52,420 bases of DNA. Source: Lactifluus volemus (Eukaryota; Basidiomycota; Agaricomycetes; Russulales; Russulaceae). The translations under genes and the position numbers were made by a program. Below are positions 40,993-52,420 of the stretch, in pieces (within the stretch, counting starts at the first letter, position 1; the number at the start of each line of letters is the position of its first letter). The notes under the pieces are model-generated. The model made no database searches. It saw only the letters and a list, made by a program, of their open reading frames with translations, and was not told the origin of the DNA. The stretch is from positions 1 to 52,420 of the forward strand of contig WTXI01000255.1 in the NCBI GenBank assembly GCA_022376515.1. The letters run 5' to 3'.

Positions 40993-41890
40993 TTACAGGT
41001 GAACTCTGGCATGCTTGTTCATCAGTAGGACGACACACCAAGATCCTGGAGTCTCTCTGATCGCGAATCCTAGACATGTGCATTTCTCAACGACAACCTC
41101 GCGAGGTTCCTTGCCCTTCCAACTAGCGAGGACAAGCACATCAACTTTCTCACCAAGCTTAAGCCAGTACGCGCCGATCATGTCGGAGATGCAGTCTCCG
41201 AAAAGATCATATGCAAGCCTTGAGTATCTTCGGCCTAGGCTATATGTGAGTCTCATAGTGTGATATGTTCGCGGCGTGTGTGGACATATCGTGAAACTCG
41301 CCAAGATAAGTAGATGCCTCAGAGCCAACGTTCAGAATGATAACACCTCCAGTATGTGTGTGCTCAGTGCAGACGGTATATGTTCTGCAACGAGACGTAC
41401 CTTGACAAGATGATGGAACCCGTACACAGAACGTATGAGCTGGCGCGAATCATTGGCACGAGGGGCGACTGAAAGCGAGATATTTGTGAGACCCCTTCTT
41501 TTGGCTACTCTCTGATTGACGAGTGCAATAATGACAGAAAGGGATATGCATTGGTCGTTGTGATGGAAGGAAGTATCAAAGTAAGCAATCGAAGTGATCA
41601 TGACATGGTTCGTATTCGAAAGGCCTGTGACACATAAGAGAATGTCATCTCTGACAATACTCGACCAGCTCTTCGAGCTGTCAAGGAAGTGAGCGAAAGC
41701 AGTAGCGATGTCTGTCGCATCGTGCGTACTAGTAGTATAGAGAGTCGTCGCTGACATGATGACGGAGAACGTTGAGGGAGATCGGAATCAGAAGTCCTGC
41801 TACCTCATCAACAAGAGATATATCGACTATCGTAGCCCTAGGCGCAGGGGAGATACCGGAGGAAAGGAAAGACAGAGACATCAAAGATGA
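40993..41890 (-). pseudogene. Unresolved minus-strand gene remnant
   Basis: Two adjacent open stretches look protein-like: 41757-41332 (TTLYTTSTHDATDIATAFAHFLD, then YFDTSFHHNDQCISLSVIIALV) and 41328-40993 (YDLFGDCISDMIGAYWLKLGEKVDVLVLASWKGKEP, ending RVHL). A GTACGT donor follows HHLVK near 41400, but no acceptor keeps frame into the second stretch. A third open stretch upstream (41886-41740, SLSFLSSGISPAPRATIVD) is in yet another frame. Either a broken gene or one with exons I cannot resolve; family unknown. Confidence 0.35.
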
Positions 41891-44068
41891 AGCTATGAAG
41901 AGCCTGAATTGAGAGCGAGGACGGATGAGCGCTGAGAATTCAGATCAGAGACTTGGCCAGCAGTCCGAGTACTTCCCTTGTCTCTTCGTCAATTGGCGCT
42001 CGGAGCTCACCCTATATTAGACTGCAGGGTCACATATCGCCCTTTGGTCGTTGTAGTACCGCCATATAAGGAAATGAACCTCTCAGGCGTGAGTCCACAG
42101 GAACCCATGACGACATTAATCCACGACTTTTCGGTCACTGGGGAACGGGACCTTACCTACTAGTCCTCATATATACGCATCTTCATCGAGTTATACCAAA
42201 CTGGGCGAGGCGATAACTATGTCTTATGCCATAGGATTAGTTATATATCAAATACGGTCGTTAGGTTCTTCAACATTTCTCATGCTCTTCTTCATGACGC
42301 GGAATTCCCGCTGTCCTTATTGGCTTTCAGCTTATTGTCCCGAATCGTTCCAAGTGGTTACGGTCATTGATAGCTCCGGCTAACTGAATATGGATATCTC
42401 AACGCTGAGGTTCCTGGTTGCGTACAGGAGGGCGGAACTCACTACGTCATATTTGGCGCTATCATGGATCATACTGATCTCATTATTGCTTGTCATTGGC
42501 GATGGCGACCCGCCATCGCTACGTAGTGCCAGTGTACGTCGCAAACCGAGATAAGGCCTACGCTGGCAGCTATGTGAGTCAAAAAGGTAACTCAGGTTTT
42601 ACTAGATGCCCCTCTTCTAGTTAGCGCAGGGCGTGGGCCCGAGTATATCGAGCCAGCCGACTTGAAGCCAGGGTCTTTCGTAGCTAACAAATGCATGTGA
42701 GCGTTGGCAACACTGGTGGTTAAACTTGATCCACTTAGAACTGCCCCGGCAGCTGTGCGCTATGCATAGGGGGGATGAGTAACAAACGCTCTTCGACCGA
42801 TTCGGGCTCACCCAAAGACCGAATTATCTGGCGAGTGCACCTTTTTGTGGGATCCGGCGCTGTGCCATCGAGATCTTTCTAAATAGACTTTCTAGGGACT
42901 GCGGCACGAAGGCATAGCCCCACAGAGTGGGCAGGTTTGTTCTCGTTGTACGAGGCTGTTCTCGGCATCATTCATGCCATGGATGACGAGTTCTGTCGAA
43001 CTTGAGCGAAACGATCCGAGTTCATCGGTGCGGTGGTCAATCTGAAACCCGAAGTGGCGAGAGTCTATTCGTCTCCCGATGCCTATGTACATGGCTCATC
43101 GCCCGGGATGCAAGCACCACATCAACTTAATGATGGGCAGGATATCGAGAGGAAGTGACAACTACCTCACCGTGTATAATGATTTTCTTTCCTTCATCGA
43201 AGAACGAATAGATGTGGGCGTGTTGTCAAAATGACGCTTGTTAACTGTATGTCGCAGGAACAGACGTCTCGGGCTGTGGTAATGGCGGAAAACTCGCACA
43301 CACTCATGAATGAAATTTCCATGAAATTCCAGTACTGAGTTAGTCGGTTATAATTGGGGTCCTTTCCATGTAAGTTCTGTACAGTGCACCCCACCTTCAT
43401 CGCATGCTTGTTTCGCATCGTTGATCAGAAGGGCGAAGTTGTTCTGACCTGATTTCGTCCCTTTGGGCATCTCAATTCCCAAGATTTGATAAGAGGTTAT
43501 ACGTCATTCCTCAAAGAGCGCATACATACGTTAACTCTAAAAGGTAGATTCCCAGGTTGCGCAGTGTGCAGTGCGCACAGAAAAGATTTTGTTGGTCTGG
43601 AAAGTTGACTAAGGACTATAAATGAGAGGGTGCCCCTGGAAACGACGGGAGTGTGCTTTAGCTTAGCTCAGATCGGAAGATGAATAATGACATTGCTTAC
43701 GTTGGTGTCCAATAGACTTCGGTTCGGGATATACATGAAACTTTGAAGATGACAATTTGCCGGAAGCTCGGAAGATGATTAAATTAGCAAAAAGTGAGAC
43801 GAGTATAGGTGCAAAGGTATCGAATGGCCACTGCGCATGACGTTGTTGGAACAAGTGGAAAGGTCAGGTGATTAGCACAAGAATGGACGGAGCCAATCCA
43901 AATTTGAGAAGAACCCCGATTAAGCGACGTTTTAGGAAATCAATAAACTCCTTGAGGACGCCCCAAGTCTCTCACGGCCACTTCTGCACCAGCGGCTATG
44001 TTAGGGCGTCCAATATAAACCCCACATTGTCTAGCTCCCGTAACTAATCCCCGCATAATTCCACCCAC
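41891..44068. other. Gene-poor stretch
   Basis: About 2.2 kb without a supportable gene on either strand. Open frames are below 80 codons and show no motif. I see no RNA gene or mobile-element end. Confidence 0.4.
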
Positions 44069-44448
44069 ATGTCCGCTACCCGCACACTTGCCGTCGCCAA
44101 ACGGGCTCGTGCCCTCTCCCAGCCCTTCCGCCGCACTTTTTACTCTCCCTTTGCCGCACTCCAACGTTCTCCCCTCCTCACCAAGGTCCCATCCGGGGCT
44201 ACCAGCTCCGTCGAGACTGCGCACGAACACGAACACGAGCATGCCGCTCGGACGCTCCACGTCGTCTCTGAGCCGAACGCGGCCGATTTCAAGTACGGCG
44301 TGCCTGCGGGCGCGTACCCCAATGCAGCGCCGTATCATCATCCCACGACGCTCGCCGCAGCACGCGAAAATGTAAGTGCTACCTTGACCAGCTCTACTCT
44401 GCTGTTGCACATTCACTCACACTGGGTCCCGAAATGCAACAGGCATAG
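44069..44448 (+). CDS. Short putative mitochondrial protein
   Basis: Exon 44069-44371, intron 44372-44442 (gtaagt...caacag), and a terminal two-codon exon (gca tag) give 102 aa. The N-terminus is Arg/Ala/Ser-rich without acids (MSATRTLAVAKRARALSQPFRRTFYSPF), a classic mitochondrial presequence with a probable cleavage near RRTFYS. It is followed by EHEHEHAARTLHVVSEPN and YGVPAGAYPNAAPYHHPTTLAAAREN. Without splicing, the frame runs on to 44647 (192 aa) through sequence that looks like intron and 3' UTR. The tiny last exon is inferred from strong GTAAGT and AACAG sites. Function unknown. Confidence 0.6.
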
Positions 44449-46376
44449 GCGCGAGAGCCGCCACGCGCTTCATCTCTGCCCAGTGAGATGGGGCAGCGCG
44501 GTGGCGGCGAGGGGAAGTCAATCTGATGAATGTACGCGTGTTGACGTGGAAGGTGCCAAGTCAGCAACAGCAGCAGCTCGCTTTGGCCTTTTGCAAGAGT
44601 TTAGGGAAGGGGTGAGAAGATTTGGCATTAGAGAAGCATGGAAGTAATTGTGATCAAAACAAGAATGGTCTCGATTTTGGGCGTGGTAGTTTTCCCGTTT
44701 ATCTCTTTAATGTGTTTTTTGTGCAATTCTTAATGTGTTCCGGTTTCTTGGCCGCTTCCGATCATGGACATGATTTGAGACTCCGAGTTGGAATTCGAAC
44801 GCGAACGGGGTTTGTGTGAAACGTTGCATCTACGCCCCGAGGGGATAGGAAGCAGTTGTACGCAGATATAATGAAATTCACGTAAAGTTGGGAGTCGCCG
44901 GGGACAACAAGATGTTAAATATCTCAGAAGCGCTCATTGCGCAACTACAACCAGGAAATGTAGTTATGTATCTATAGCCTTGTTTGATGTTACGGCAAAC
45001 TCGACCACGGACGGGGATAAAGTGGGCAAGCTCACATTACTAGTAATTCTAGATCCTCCGCGGATGACAACTCGTTCACGAGGATGGCTGCTTCCGAGTT
45101 GTAAGTCGTCTATCCCTAGCCAGCGTGCGCAAAGGGTGCTCTTGGCATCACGAAAACGCGGCTCCCTCCCGCTGGGCATTTCCGAAGGCTTCCAACGGAA
45201 ATGGGGTACAGTACTAGTACAGTAGCAACACGTAAAGACGCGTATGAATGGGGGGGGACTCTATTCAATCAACTTGTGGCGTGGCACGAGCTGTCAAATG
45301 TATAGCGGCAGAAGCGGCTAATCATCGTCGCTGACCAAACGATCATGACGTGGTGGGGGGGTGGGGGGTGGTGGAAATCGATGAATCGTGACGAAATGAC
45401 ACGCGTATCATCATTCATCATCTCATCATCACCAAACAACGTTGTCGACGAAATGACCCATTCATAGAAATCGTTAAGCTCGCCAACAAAAGTTATTATT
45501 CATTCATTCATCCATCAGAAACATAAACAGAAACGCGACTCGGAAAGCGATATCGGCGGTTTTGGCCCGCGGAAATCATTTGTGTGAGATGATCCCCAAT
45601 GTAAGAGACGCATATACCAGACACGTATAGCCCGTGAAACTTTAAGGAAAGACGGCACCATCTCGGCGTTTCGTCATGTCAGACGATGTTCTACCTCATC
45701 GAGGGTTTGTCCCCAGCTAGTAGATTCTGAAATGGATGTGCATACAGTACCTGATGAATATCAGTTCACGAGTGGAAAAAATGATCTGCAGGGAGGAGCG
45801 CTGGCCAGTGATTCACCAGAAGCTACAGTCAACAAATGGACAGCGGATTCCATAGTCCTTTGCATTTACTATCGACACATGTAGTCTAATTACCAACGTA
45901 CGCGCATCACAAACAGAAGAGCATGCCATCAGGCAGCTATATAGATAAAGAGGTATATTTACGACAGGACTGGAGGGATGTGATTCGACCAACGGCGTGG
46001 CGGCCAGCTGGTACACCAGATGACAGCTCTGTTAAAAAAAACCAGCCTTTCAAAGCGGGTAGCGGAATTGTCTGAAAAGGTAGCGCGATAGCGACCAGGT
46101 AATGATTGATGGTATGTATGGAGCGACGGTTGGATGGAGAGGGATGGGAATACTAGAAAACAAGTACGGAGCGTTCGTCATGAGCGTATGTAGATGCAAG
46201 ACAAGAAATGAAGAGTGAACAAGTGCTGCAAGTGCAAGAATGTCGTCACGGAGTCATGAAAACGGTGCAAAGACTACCAAATGAAAGGATTCGATATCAG
46301 CATGTCCTCCGTCCATGACCAAGTGCATGAGTGCTCACAATAGACGTGTCAAGCAGTGACGTGGAGAGTAGCCTAT
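44449..46376. other. Intergenic, low-complexity rich
   Basis: About 1.9 kb without a supported gene. Notable are G-runs at 45251-45257 and 45353-45369, a catcatcattcatcatctcatcatcacc tract at 45409-45432 and a cattcattcatcc tract near 45500. The last 500 bp is the 3' flank of casein kinase 1. Confidence 0.45.
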
Positions 46377-48617
46377 CTATCCACGACAACATAAGACACT
46401 GAAAAACCCGCGGCGACGGCTACCGTGATCATCGTCGTGATCAACATCAACGCGTGACGCTTGCCCACGATCATACACCGCCATGCCATTCGCGCGGCCT
46501 TCGCGTGCCGCCGCAGCCGCGGCCTCTTCAGCCCGTTTAGCTGTACTGCCGTACATGAATGAGTCGGAGCCCGACACTCCATTCCCATTGCTGGGGAGGC
46601 CGAGTGCGCCTGTCGAACCAGCAGCGGCAAGTACGCTGTCGGGATGAAGCGGGTTGGCTCCTGAGATAGCGTACGGCCCCGCACGGACCGCAGTCGTAGA
46701 AGGCGCAGCTGCGTAGGGATGCACGCCGTTAGAGGGCTCACGCGCACGTATCTCGGCGGTCGAGAGCTGCTGTTGGCTTGCTCTTCGACTCGACGGTGCG
46801 ACAGGTTGTCCACTGGCATCACGACTAAGTCCACGTGGACTATCACCAACTGCTGGTCTGCGGGTCGAAACTTTAAGGTGAGCTGGGTTCGGGGCAGTGA
46901 CGTCTTGCAACCCCGGTCGCGAACCACGCCTGTGCTCACGCTGCCTGTGTTCCCGTTGTGGAGTTTGTGGTGTACCAGCATTAGCATGAGCTTGTGCGAG
47001 TATCTGTGATGGCGTCTCAAGTTGTAATGAGTGAGTTTGCCAAGTCAGGAAAAGAGCACGAGACACACATGGCTTGCTTCCCAACCCTTGCCGTTGTTCA
47101 GTAACATCCAGTCATAAACACCGTCGTCCTGTTCACCAGTGGTCTTGAGCACCTTGGTGAAGAGTTCTCGGAGAAAATCATAATCCGGGTTCTCTTCAAA
47201 GCCGAGTTTCCGGACATAATTCATGTATATCGCAAATTCCTCTGGTATTTAGATTAGCTCACCGGTTGCCTTGCTGATAGTGCGGCTTACCTGGGAATCC
47301 CTCGCAAAGTTCAGATATCTGTGTACTTTGCTTTTTTTCCCCGATCTTTTCGTACTTTTGCTTATTTGTAGCAGCACGCAACCCCTGCCAAGGAAGGCCA
47401 CCACGAAGGAAGTACATGAACACATGCCCGAGAGACTCAAGATCGTCTCGTCGGGACTGCTCACGACCCAGATGCGTGTTGATGGACATGTAACGCGCAG
47501 TTCCCGAAAGAGACTTGCGTTCGCGATATGGGATGTGAACTTTGGTCTTCGGGTCACGGTAGTGCTTCGCCATGCCGAAATCTATAAGGAGACGGTCTTT
47601 ACGTCAGACCTTCGAGATCCCACCCAATATAGAAAGACATCAACACGTATCGCCACACGAGGGCACAAGTCAATACACCACTATCCGCTTTGAGCAAGAG
47701 CACAGGACACTTCTGTGAAGGCCTAGCCAATGGGTAGTGAACATATACCCCGTGACTGGTGCCCAGAAAATCCAACCATACACCAAAGGAAACGGGAGAG
47801 TGAACCAGGAAACGTACCGATTAAATGAATGATATTTGCGTTCTTTGTGCTGGGGACCCCGATAAGGAAGTTATCAGGCTTGATATCACGATAAATGAGG
47901 GACTTGTCATGGACTGATTGGATACGAGAAACCTGGTACGCGAGCGAGATACTCAGGAAAGGACGAAGATACAACGACCGCATTAAGCTGTCGGAAGGGA
48001 ATATAAATCACCATTTGCTTTGCAGCCATGCACACAGTCTTGATGGAGAACTTGCGACTGCACATATCAAACAAGTCTTCAAGATTGGGTCCCAGGAGAT
48101 CGATTGCGAGGACGTTATGCAGGCCCTCTTGGCCGAAGTGATGGACTTGCGGAACACCGACTGCGAGTCGGGTTGGAAAGGCACAGAGGGGAAGCCGGGC
48201 ATCAAATTATTGCGGTGAGCGCAAGCACCAATGAGAATAGGAGAAAAGGGACGTACGGGTGCCATTCAAGGTGCGGTATGACCGATACTCATCACGCAAT
48301 TGAGGCGCATCCGACTTGCGTGGTTCCTAGTGATGGCACTCTGGCGTTAAACAAGAGACGGGATGATCAGGAAAAAAAACACGGACAAACTTGATAGCAA
48401 CAGGCTGGTTGGAAATGAGATTGACACCTAGAGTGGGGAGGGATTATGCGAGGAAAGAAAAGGAAAGAAAAGGAAGAAAAATACCTTCAAAAACAACACC
48501 AAAGGACCCCTCGCCAATCTTTTTTCCGACACGGAAGTGATTTCCGACGATACCAGTTGTGGTTGCAGGTTGGGAAGAATGGGTGGAAGAGGAAGCTATG
48601 ACATGTGGAGTTGTCAT
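46377..48617 (-). CDS. YCK2: Casein kinase 1, Yck-type (plasma-membrane, palmitoylated)
   Basis: Serine/threonine kinase of the CK1 family; yeast Yck1/2 act at the plasma membrane in nutrient sensing, endocytosis and morphogenesis. Eight exons (48617-48485, 48427-48387, 48326-48257, 48160-48012, 47932-47818, 47581-47291, 47241-47069, 47015-46377) give 536 aa, the length of Yck1/2. Kinase motifs: [15 protein letters not shown] (P-loop), VAIKF (catalytic Lys), [12 protein letters not shown] (HRD loop; CK1 family), DFGMAK (DFG), [14 protein letters not shown] (CK1-specific loop in place of APE) and [11 protein letters not shown]. The roughly 200-residue tail is Gln/Ala/Ser/Pro-rich and ends FFSVLCCRG, with a Cys pair as in Yck palmitoylation sites. 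A 236-bp intron (47582-47817) is the longest in the window. The start at 48617 (MTTPHVIAS) is preferred over 48707. The gene symbol is by family. Confidence 0.93.
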
Positions 48618-51600
48618 ACCGCACTGAGGAGTGATAGAAAGGGGAAAGAGGGAGGACAAAGGTGGGGGAGAGAGAAAGGTGAACAGAGCCGACGAAAGAT
48701 GTGCCAATATGCTCTGCTTTCCTAACTTGGTTCAACATTCTCACGCCCTACTCCCGCGGCTGGACCATCTCTTCATGCGCTGCGCCTACACCTTGTCTTC
48801 TTCACACCCCTTGTCATATCAACCAAGACATCCGTCACGTGTTCCGATCTCTGATTTTGATCCGTACACAATTGTACAAGTGTCCACCATTGATTTTGTA
48901 TTCTCCATCTCTTATCAACGTGTTTCCGTGGCACTAATGTGACCTTCTACACGATGGTCCCTCGCTCCTGCCTATCTCCATTCAATTTTCTGATCCAAGT
49001 ACACCAAGAGGCGGTGCCCCAATGATGACCCGTTTTTCCTGTTCCGATGTTCGGCACTTGTCCTCTCTACGCGAGTTCAGGGATATCAGCGGGCGTAAGT
49101 TACTACAGCCTCAGGGAAAGCTTGAATAAGCCGTCGTGGGAGCCGTCGTGCTATTTGACGCTCAATATTGTAGGCCAATATGTCGATGCAGGAAGTGGAG
49201 TTATTGACGCTCAAAGCTACAACAGATCGGCTGGTGACAGTCCTGAATGCATGAGGCACTCTTGTAACCCTCCTCCTGCCCCGAAACACGATCCTCGTGT
49301 TAGGAAGTGAGGTGCACGCTCTAGAAAACGACCAGCCGTTTGAGATACCTCCAGTTGTGTTTACACATTATCCTGGCTTTTCCTGGCTTTGAGTGGTGGA
49401 GCTTTCATGATGCTAAATCGAACAGGTGGCGCAGAACATACTGATCCCGGACTTCTGCCTTCAACTCTATGACGGAATTTGACCCTTGCAAGTATAGTTT
49501 GATCTTGGTGACTTGTGCCTTTATCACATAAACTTCACGATTGGCGCCTGTGTATCAAATTGGCCAACACTGCCTGTAATCAATAGCGATACGGTACTGA
49601 GGTGGTATCCTACCATTTCACCGACATTTCAAGTAAGCAACCACCATAGGACGTGTTCTTATATCGAACGTGCGCGATACCTGTGGCCGACAGAAAGTGA
49701 CATTCATTGATCATCACGCTGCGTGACGGATATGGCAAGCAATAGGAGAAACCATTCGATCGTCGAATCTCAGCTAACCTGCCGTACAGCGGTACTATAC
49801 TGCACATTGGGGCGACGAAACGCCTGTTGTAGTGGTAGAGTGGACACAGGACCAAGATAGGAGAAAGGAGAATGGTTCTGATCGGCTCACACCGGAGGAT
49901 TTCCTGCCTCACGATTCTTAGCAACCCTATCGCACCCCTACGCCCGTGGTACCACAAGACTTACGTGTTATGCTCCGAGTCGGTGCGCAGTGGTTCACCT
50001 TATAGCCGACCGACCGGGGGTGTGCCACTAAGCTCATCCATGCCCTTCTCACGTGTCTGCGGAGGGTACGAACAACATCGTATTGGCGTAATAATCAAAC
50101 AAGGACTTGGTAATAAACGCTGAAGGGAACAACGTTGAATAACTGTTATTATCTTCGAAACGCGCTTCTTGTCATCCACACTGACAGTAAAGCAACCCGG
50201 TAACCCCCCCCCTCCAACCTCGGAGCAAGCGCTCGCTGATCTGATCATGGTCGGTGGGGCCGGCCTACAAGTAAAACCAAGCATCGCCAAGGGACTAGGT
50301 TGCCAGGATATCCGAGGGTAACTCGGAGTGTGCTTCCATTACTGTAATTTCCCACCTTGCAAATTTCGGACAACTCGGAGGATGCAACCTGAAAATCGTC
50401 GTGCTGTCAAGCCCCCGTCACGAAAATGGGTTGCTAACTTATGAACTGGAGGGTGCGAACAATGCTGTTAATAAATCCGAGTTCGTTCACGGAGCGTCAG
50501 CAGGTACCGGTGGCGGACGACAGGGTAAAGCCACACCATTCCATCTGTTTCGTTTCCGCTTCATTTCGTACCATTATTAGCGTCACGAGACGCAAAAACG
50601 CCGCTCTGGCGCAGACTTAATCGTTTTAGAGAAAATATCAAGCTTACGCCGCCCCTGCACCCTCTCTTAGCCTACGTATCAGAAACAGATTCGTAAGAAT
50701 ATTCTGTGTTTTTTTTTTGATCAGAAAGCTATGCCGAACCCTTGAGAGCGCCGGTGCCCTCGGCAAGGGATCTGATTCGAGCGCGCATCTCAGGGCTCCT
50801 CTCGGAGTCTCGGTCAGTCCCGATATCGATTACCAAGGAATAAAAAAAAAAAAGAACTTTCCACAGTGCTTCCAGCTGGGACCTCCACGTATTAAGTCAG
50901 GCATCGGCGATGGGTACGAGTAGGACCTCTTTAGCTCGCGATGTGATTCCTCACCTTCGCAGCAACCTGCACAGCCAGAAATGCGTCGATCAGTGCGGTT
51001 GCGGTTACGTCGCGGGCCTCAGTCCTCTGATAAGGTCAAGCTCATCCTAAATGATGACCCGTACCCGCACTTAAACGAGAAAAAGATCCCCCTGGCTGAT
51101 TCTGACAAAGAGGTTGATGGCGTTGGTTCATTGATCATCTGGCGCTCGCTGACTGATAGGGACCTGACGCCAACGATGCGCGCGTTGCCCGATCGTGAGT
51201 TCCTCATATGTCTCGCACCACTAGGCACAAACCTATTTCTATGATTTTGTATAATATCGTTGCGTATGCTCCCCAGTCTGGCGTGGCGTTGCCGGTATAT
51301 AAGTGTGTGTGCGTGTACAAAAGCGGCTAACGCCATGGTTATTCGTGGTGGCTTTCCGCAAAACTCCCGAACTGCTACAGTAAGCAAATATGGAACACGT
51401 GGACAGGAGCCAACGGGGGGGGGGGTGTGTGCCATTGCTTCCGATAGATTTGAATTTGGTTAGCCGAGTTCGCAATACCGTTCCCCTCTCGACGTCTCCC
51501 TCTCTACGTCTCCTAAATCAAGAATGGCAACGATTAGCATCCGAGGAAGGTCGTCCGAATCAGCCCGTGAACATGGGGTAGGGCACACACAGCGGCGATG

Positions 51601-52420
51601 CGATGACCGCAACCTCGTCGGATATCAAGTTAGGAGGCCGCAGTCATCAGAAAATGGGGAGGTCCCGCCGAGGCTCTATCAGCCATAAAATGCGCCACAC
51701 CTGATCGGAAGTGGGACATACGTACAGTAAGCAAGCAATCTGAGTCGGCTTTCACCAACCAATCGCGGGGACTCAAGACAAGACGATCGTGCAGAGTCAA
51801 TCGTCCATCTGCTGCCTCGGAAGATGCTGACAGAACACCGGCAAACTGAGAAGCTAGTAAGCACCAACCCTAAGGTCAAGATTACTACACAAATTTTGTG
51901 GGTGTTGGGTCGATTAAACGAAATCAGGCTGAATGTGCCATGGCACCCGTGCATCACGTGCACAGTGCTGAAGCAGAACTCTATTCTTTCCGCCGCGAAC
52001 AATTTTCTCAGATCATCAAATCTTTTCTAACACATTTAAAGAAAGTGATGGCTATTTTGGATCTAATCTCGGGAGATGTGTGAAGAAGCACTGAACGGTG
52101 AGGTCAAGCCTTCGCTTCGCTACGGTCACGGCCATCTTAGTCCTTTGTCTGAAGTCCTCCTTGGCTACTGATGTATGCGAAAAGTGTGTTATGTTGTGGA
52201 AATGCGCGTAACTTACGCGGTGCACTTTGTCCGACGCAGAGCGCTCAGATGCGCGGAGTGTCAGATACCGCAAGTGGCGGGCGGGACTTTTTATGGCCAG
52301 CCATGATCGGTCTACGCCCCGTCAAAAACAGCTAAAGTTATGCGCATAAATTTGATTTATGACCCTTCTCTCTCCCACGTAGCCTGTCAGGGGCTGTGGC
52401 GGTGGTGAGGGAGATGGTGA
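48618..52420. other. Right end: casein kinase promoter then gene-poor sequence
   Basis: The first about 300 bp is CT-rich on the minus strand and is the casein kinase 1 5' flank. Beyond it there are only short open frames (up to 138 codons on the minus strand at 51019-51435) with no recognisable motif or splice structure. Homopolymer runs occur at 50204-50213 (C) and 51416-51425 (G). I see no RNA gene or element end. Codon-like bias is weak, so this may be decayed repeat or true intergenic DNA. Confidence 0.4.

Noticed and set aside
43940..44416. 158-codon minus-strand open frame
   Set aside because: It overlaps the plus-strand mitochondrial-like exon antisense and has no motif or intron structure.
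1..52420. Search for a defence system, biosynthetic cluster or other multi-gene cassette
   Set aside because: Intact genes are unrelated housekeeping or membrane functions on both strands with separate promoters; no shared cassette logic was visible.

Overview
The window reads as nuclear DNA of a filamentous basidiomycete. Genes carry many short GT-AG introns (about 47-106 bp, one of 236 bp), the coding content is purely eukaryotic (PMCA-type Ca2+-ATPase, Yck-type casein kinase 1, Ctf8, Atg15-like lipase, UBR1, RNase H2A), and a DUF6593-type protein is typical of Agaricomycetes. The low-complexity lineage proteins suggest a Rhizoctonia/Ceratobasidium-like fungus; that genus-level guess is inference.

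Left part (1-16.6 kb) is a decayed, duplicated region. A broken FMN-dependent alpha-hydroxy-acid dehydrogenase (about 57-1188) abuts the first copy (1189-7029) of a roughly 4.9-kb segment that recurs in direct orientation at 11768-16646. Each copy holds, in order, a minus-strand UBR1 fragment, a plus-strand RNase H2 catalytic-subunit pseudogene, and a plus-strand secreted serine carboxypeptidase. UBR1 and RNase H2A are dead in both copies, by partly shared and partly private lesions, while both carboxypeptidases splice to full open frames (475 and 470 aa) with all catalytic residues. The first copy also carries a 906-bp poly(A)-tailed retroposon flanked by a 15-bp target-site duplication. Between the copies lies a frameshifted membrane/Ser-Pro-rich lineage pseudogene (about 7.2-9.9 kb).

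Middle part (16.6-29.4 kb): a hypothetical basic protein (17433-18297) preceded by two inverted repeats and followed by a three-unit tandem repeat; then three minus-strand genes, namely a Mid2/Wsc-like single-pass membrane protein (20508-21747), a 530-aa disordered protein whose start codon appears to be split by an intron (22182-23858), and a 1523-aa Ca2+-ATPase (24412-29329).

Right part (29.4-52.4 kb) is gene-poor at first, then holds an alpha/beta hydrolase (33109-34165, minus) divergent from CTF8 (34415-35048, plus), a disordered protein with a conserved-looking C-terminal motif (35916-36763, minus), an Atg15-type lipase with a single frameshift (38044-39586, minus), a DUF6593-type protein (40001-40780, plus), a short putative mitochondrial protein (44069-44448, plus) and casein kinase 1 (46377-48617, minus). 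From 48.6 kb to the end no gene could be supported.

The intact genes are ordinary housekeeping and membrane/trafficking functions with no operon-like logic. No CRISPR, defence cassette or biosynthetic cluster was found. The most informative biology is the segmental duplication with unequal gene fates and its retroposon marker.
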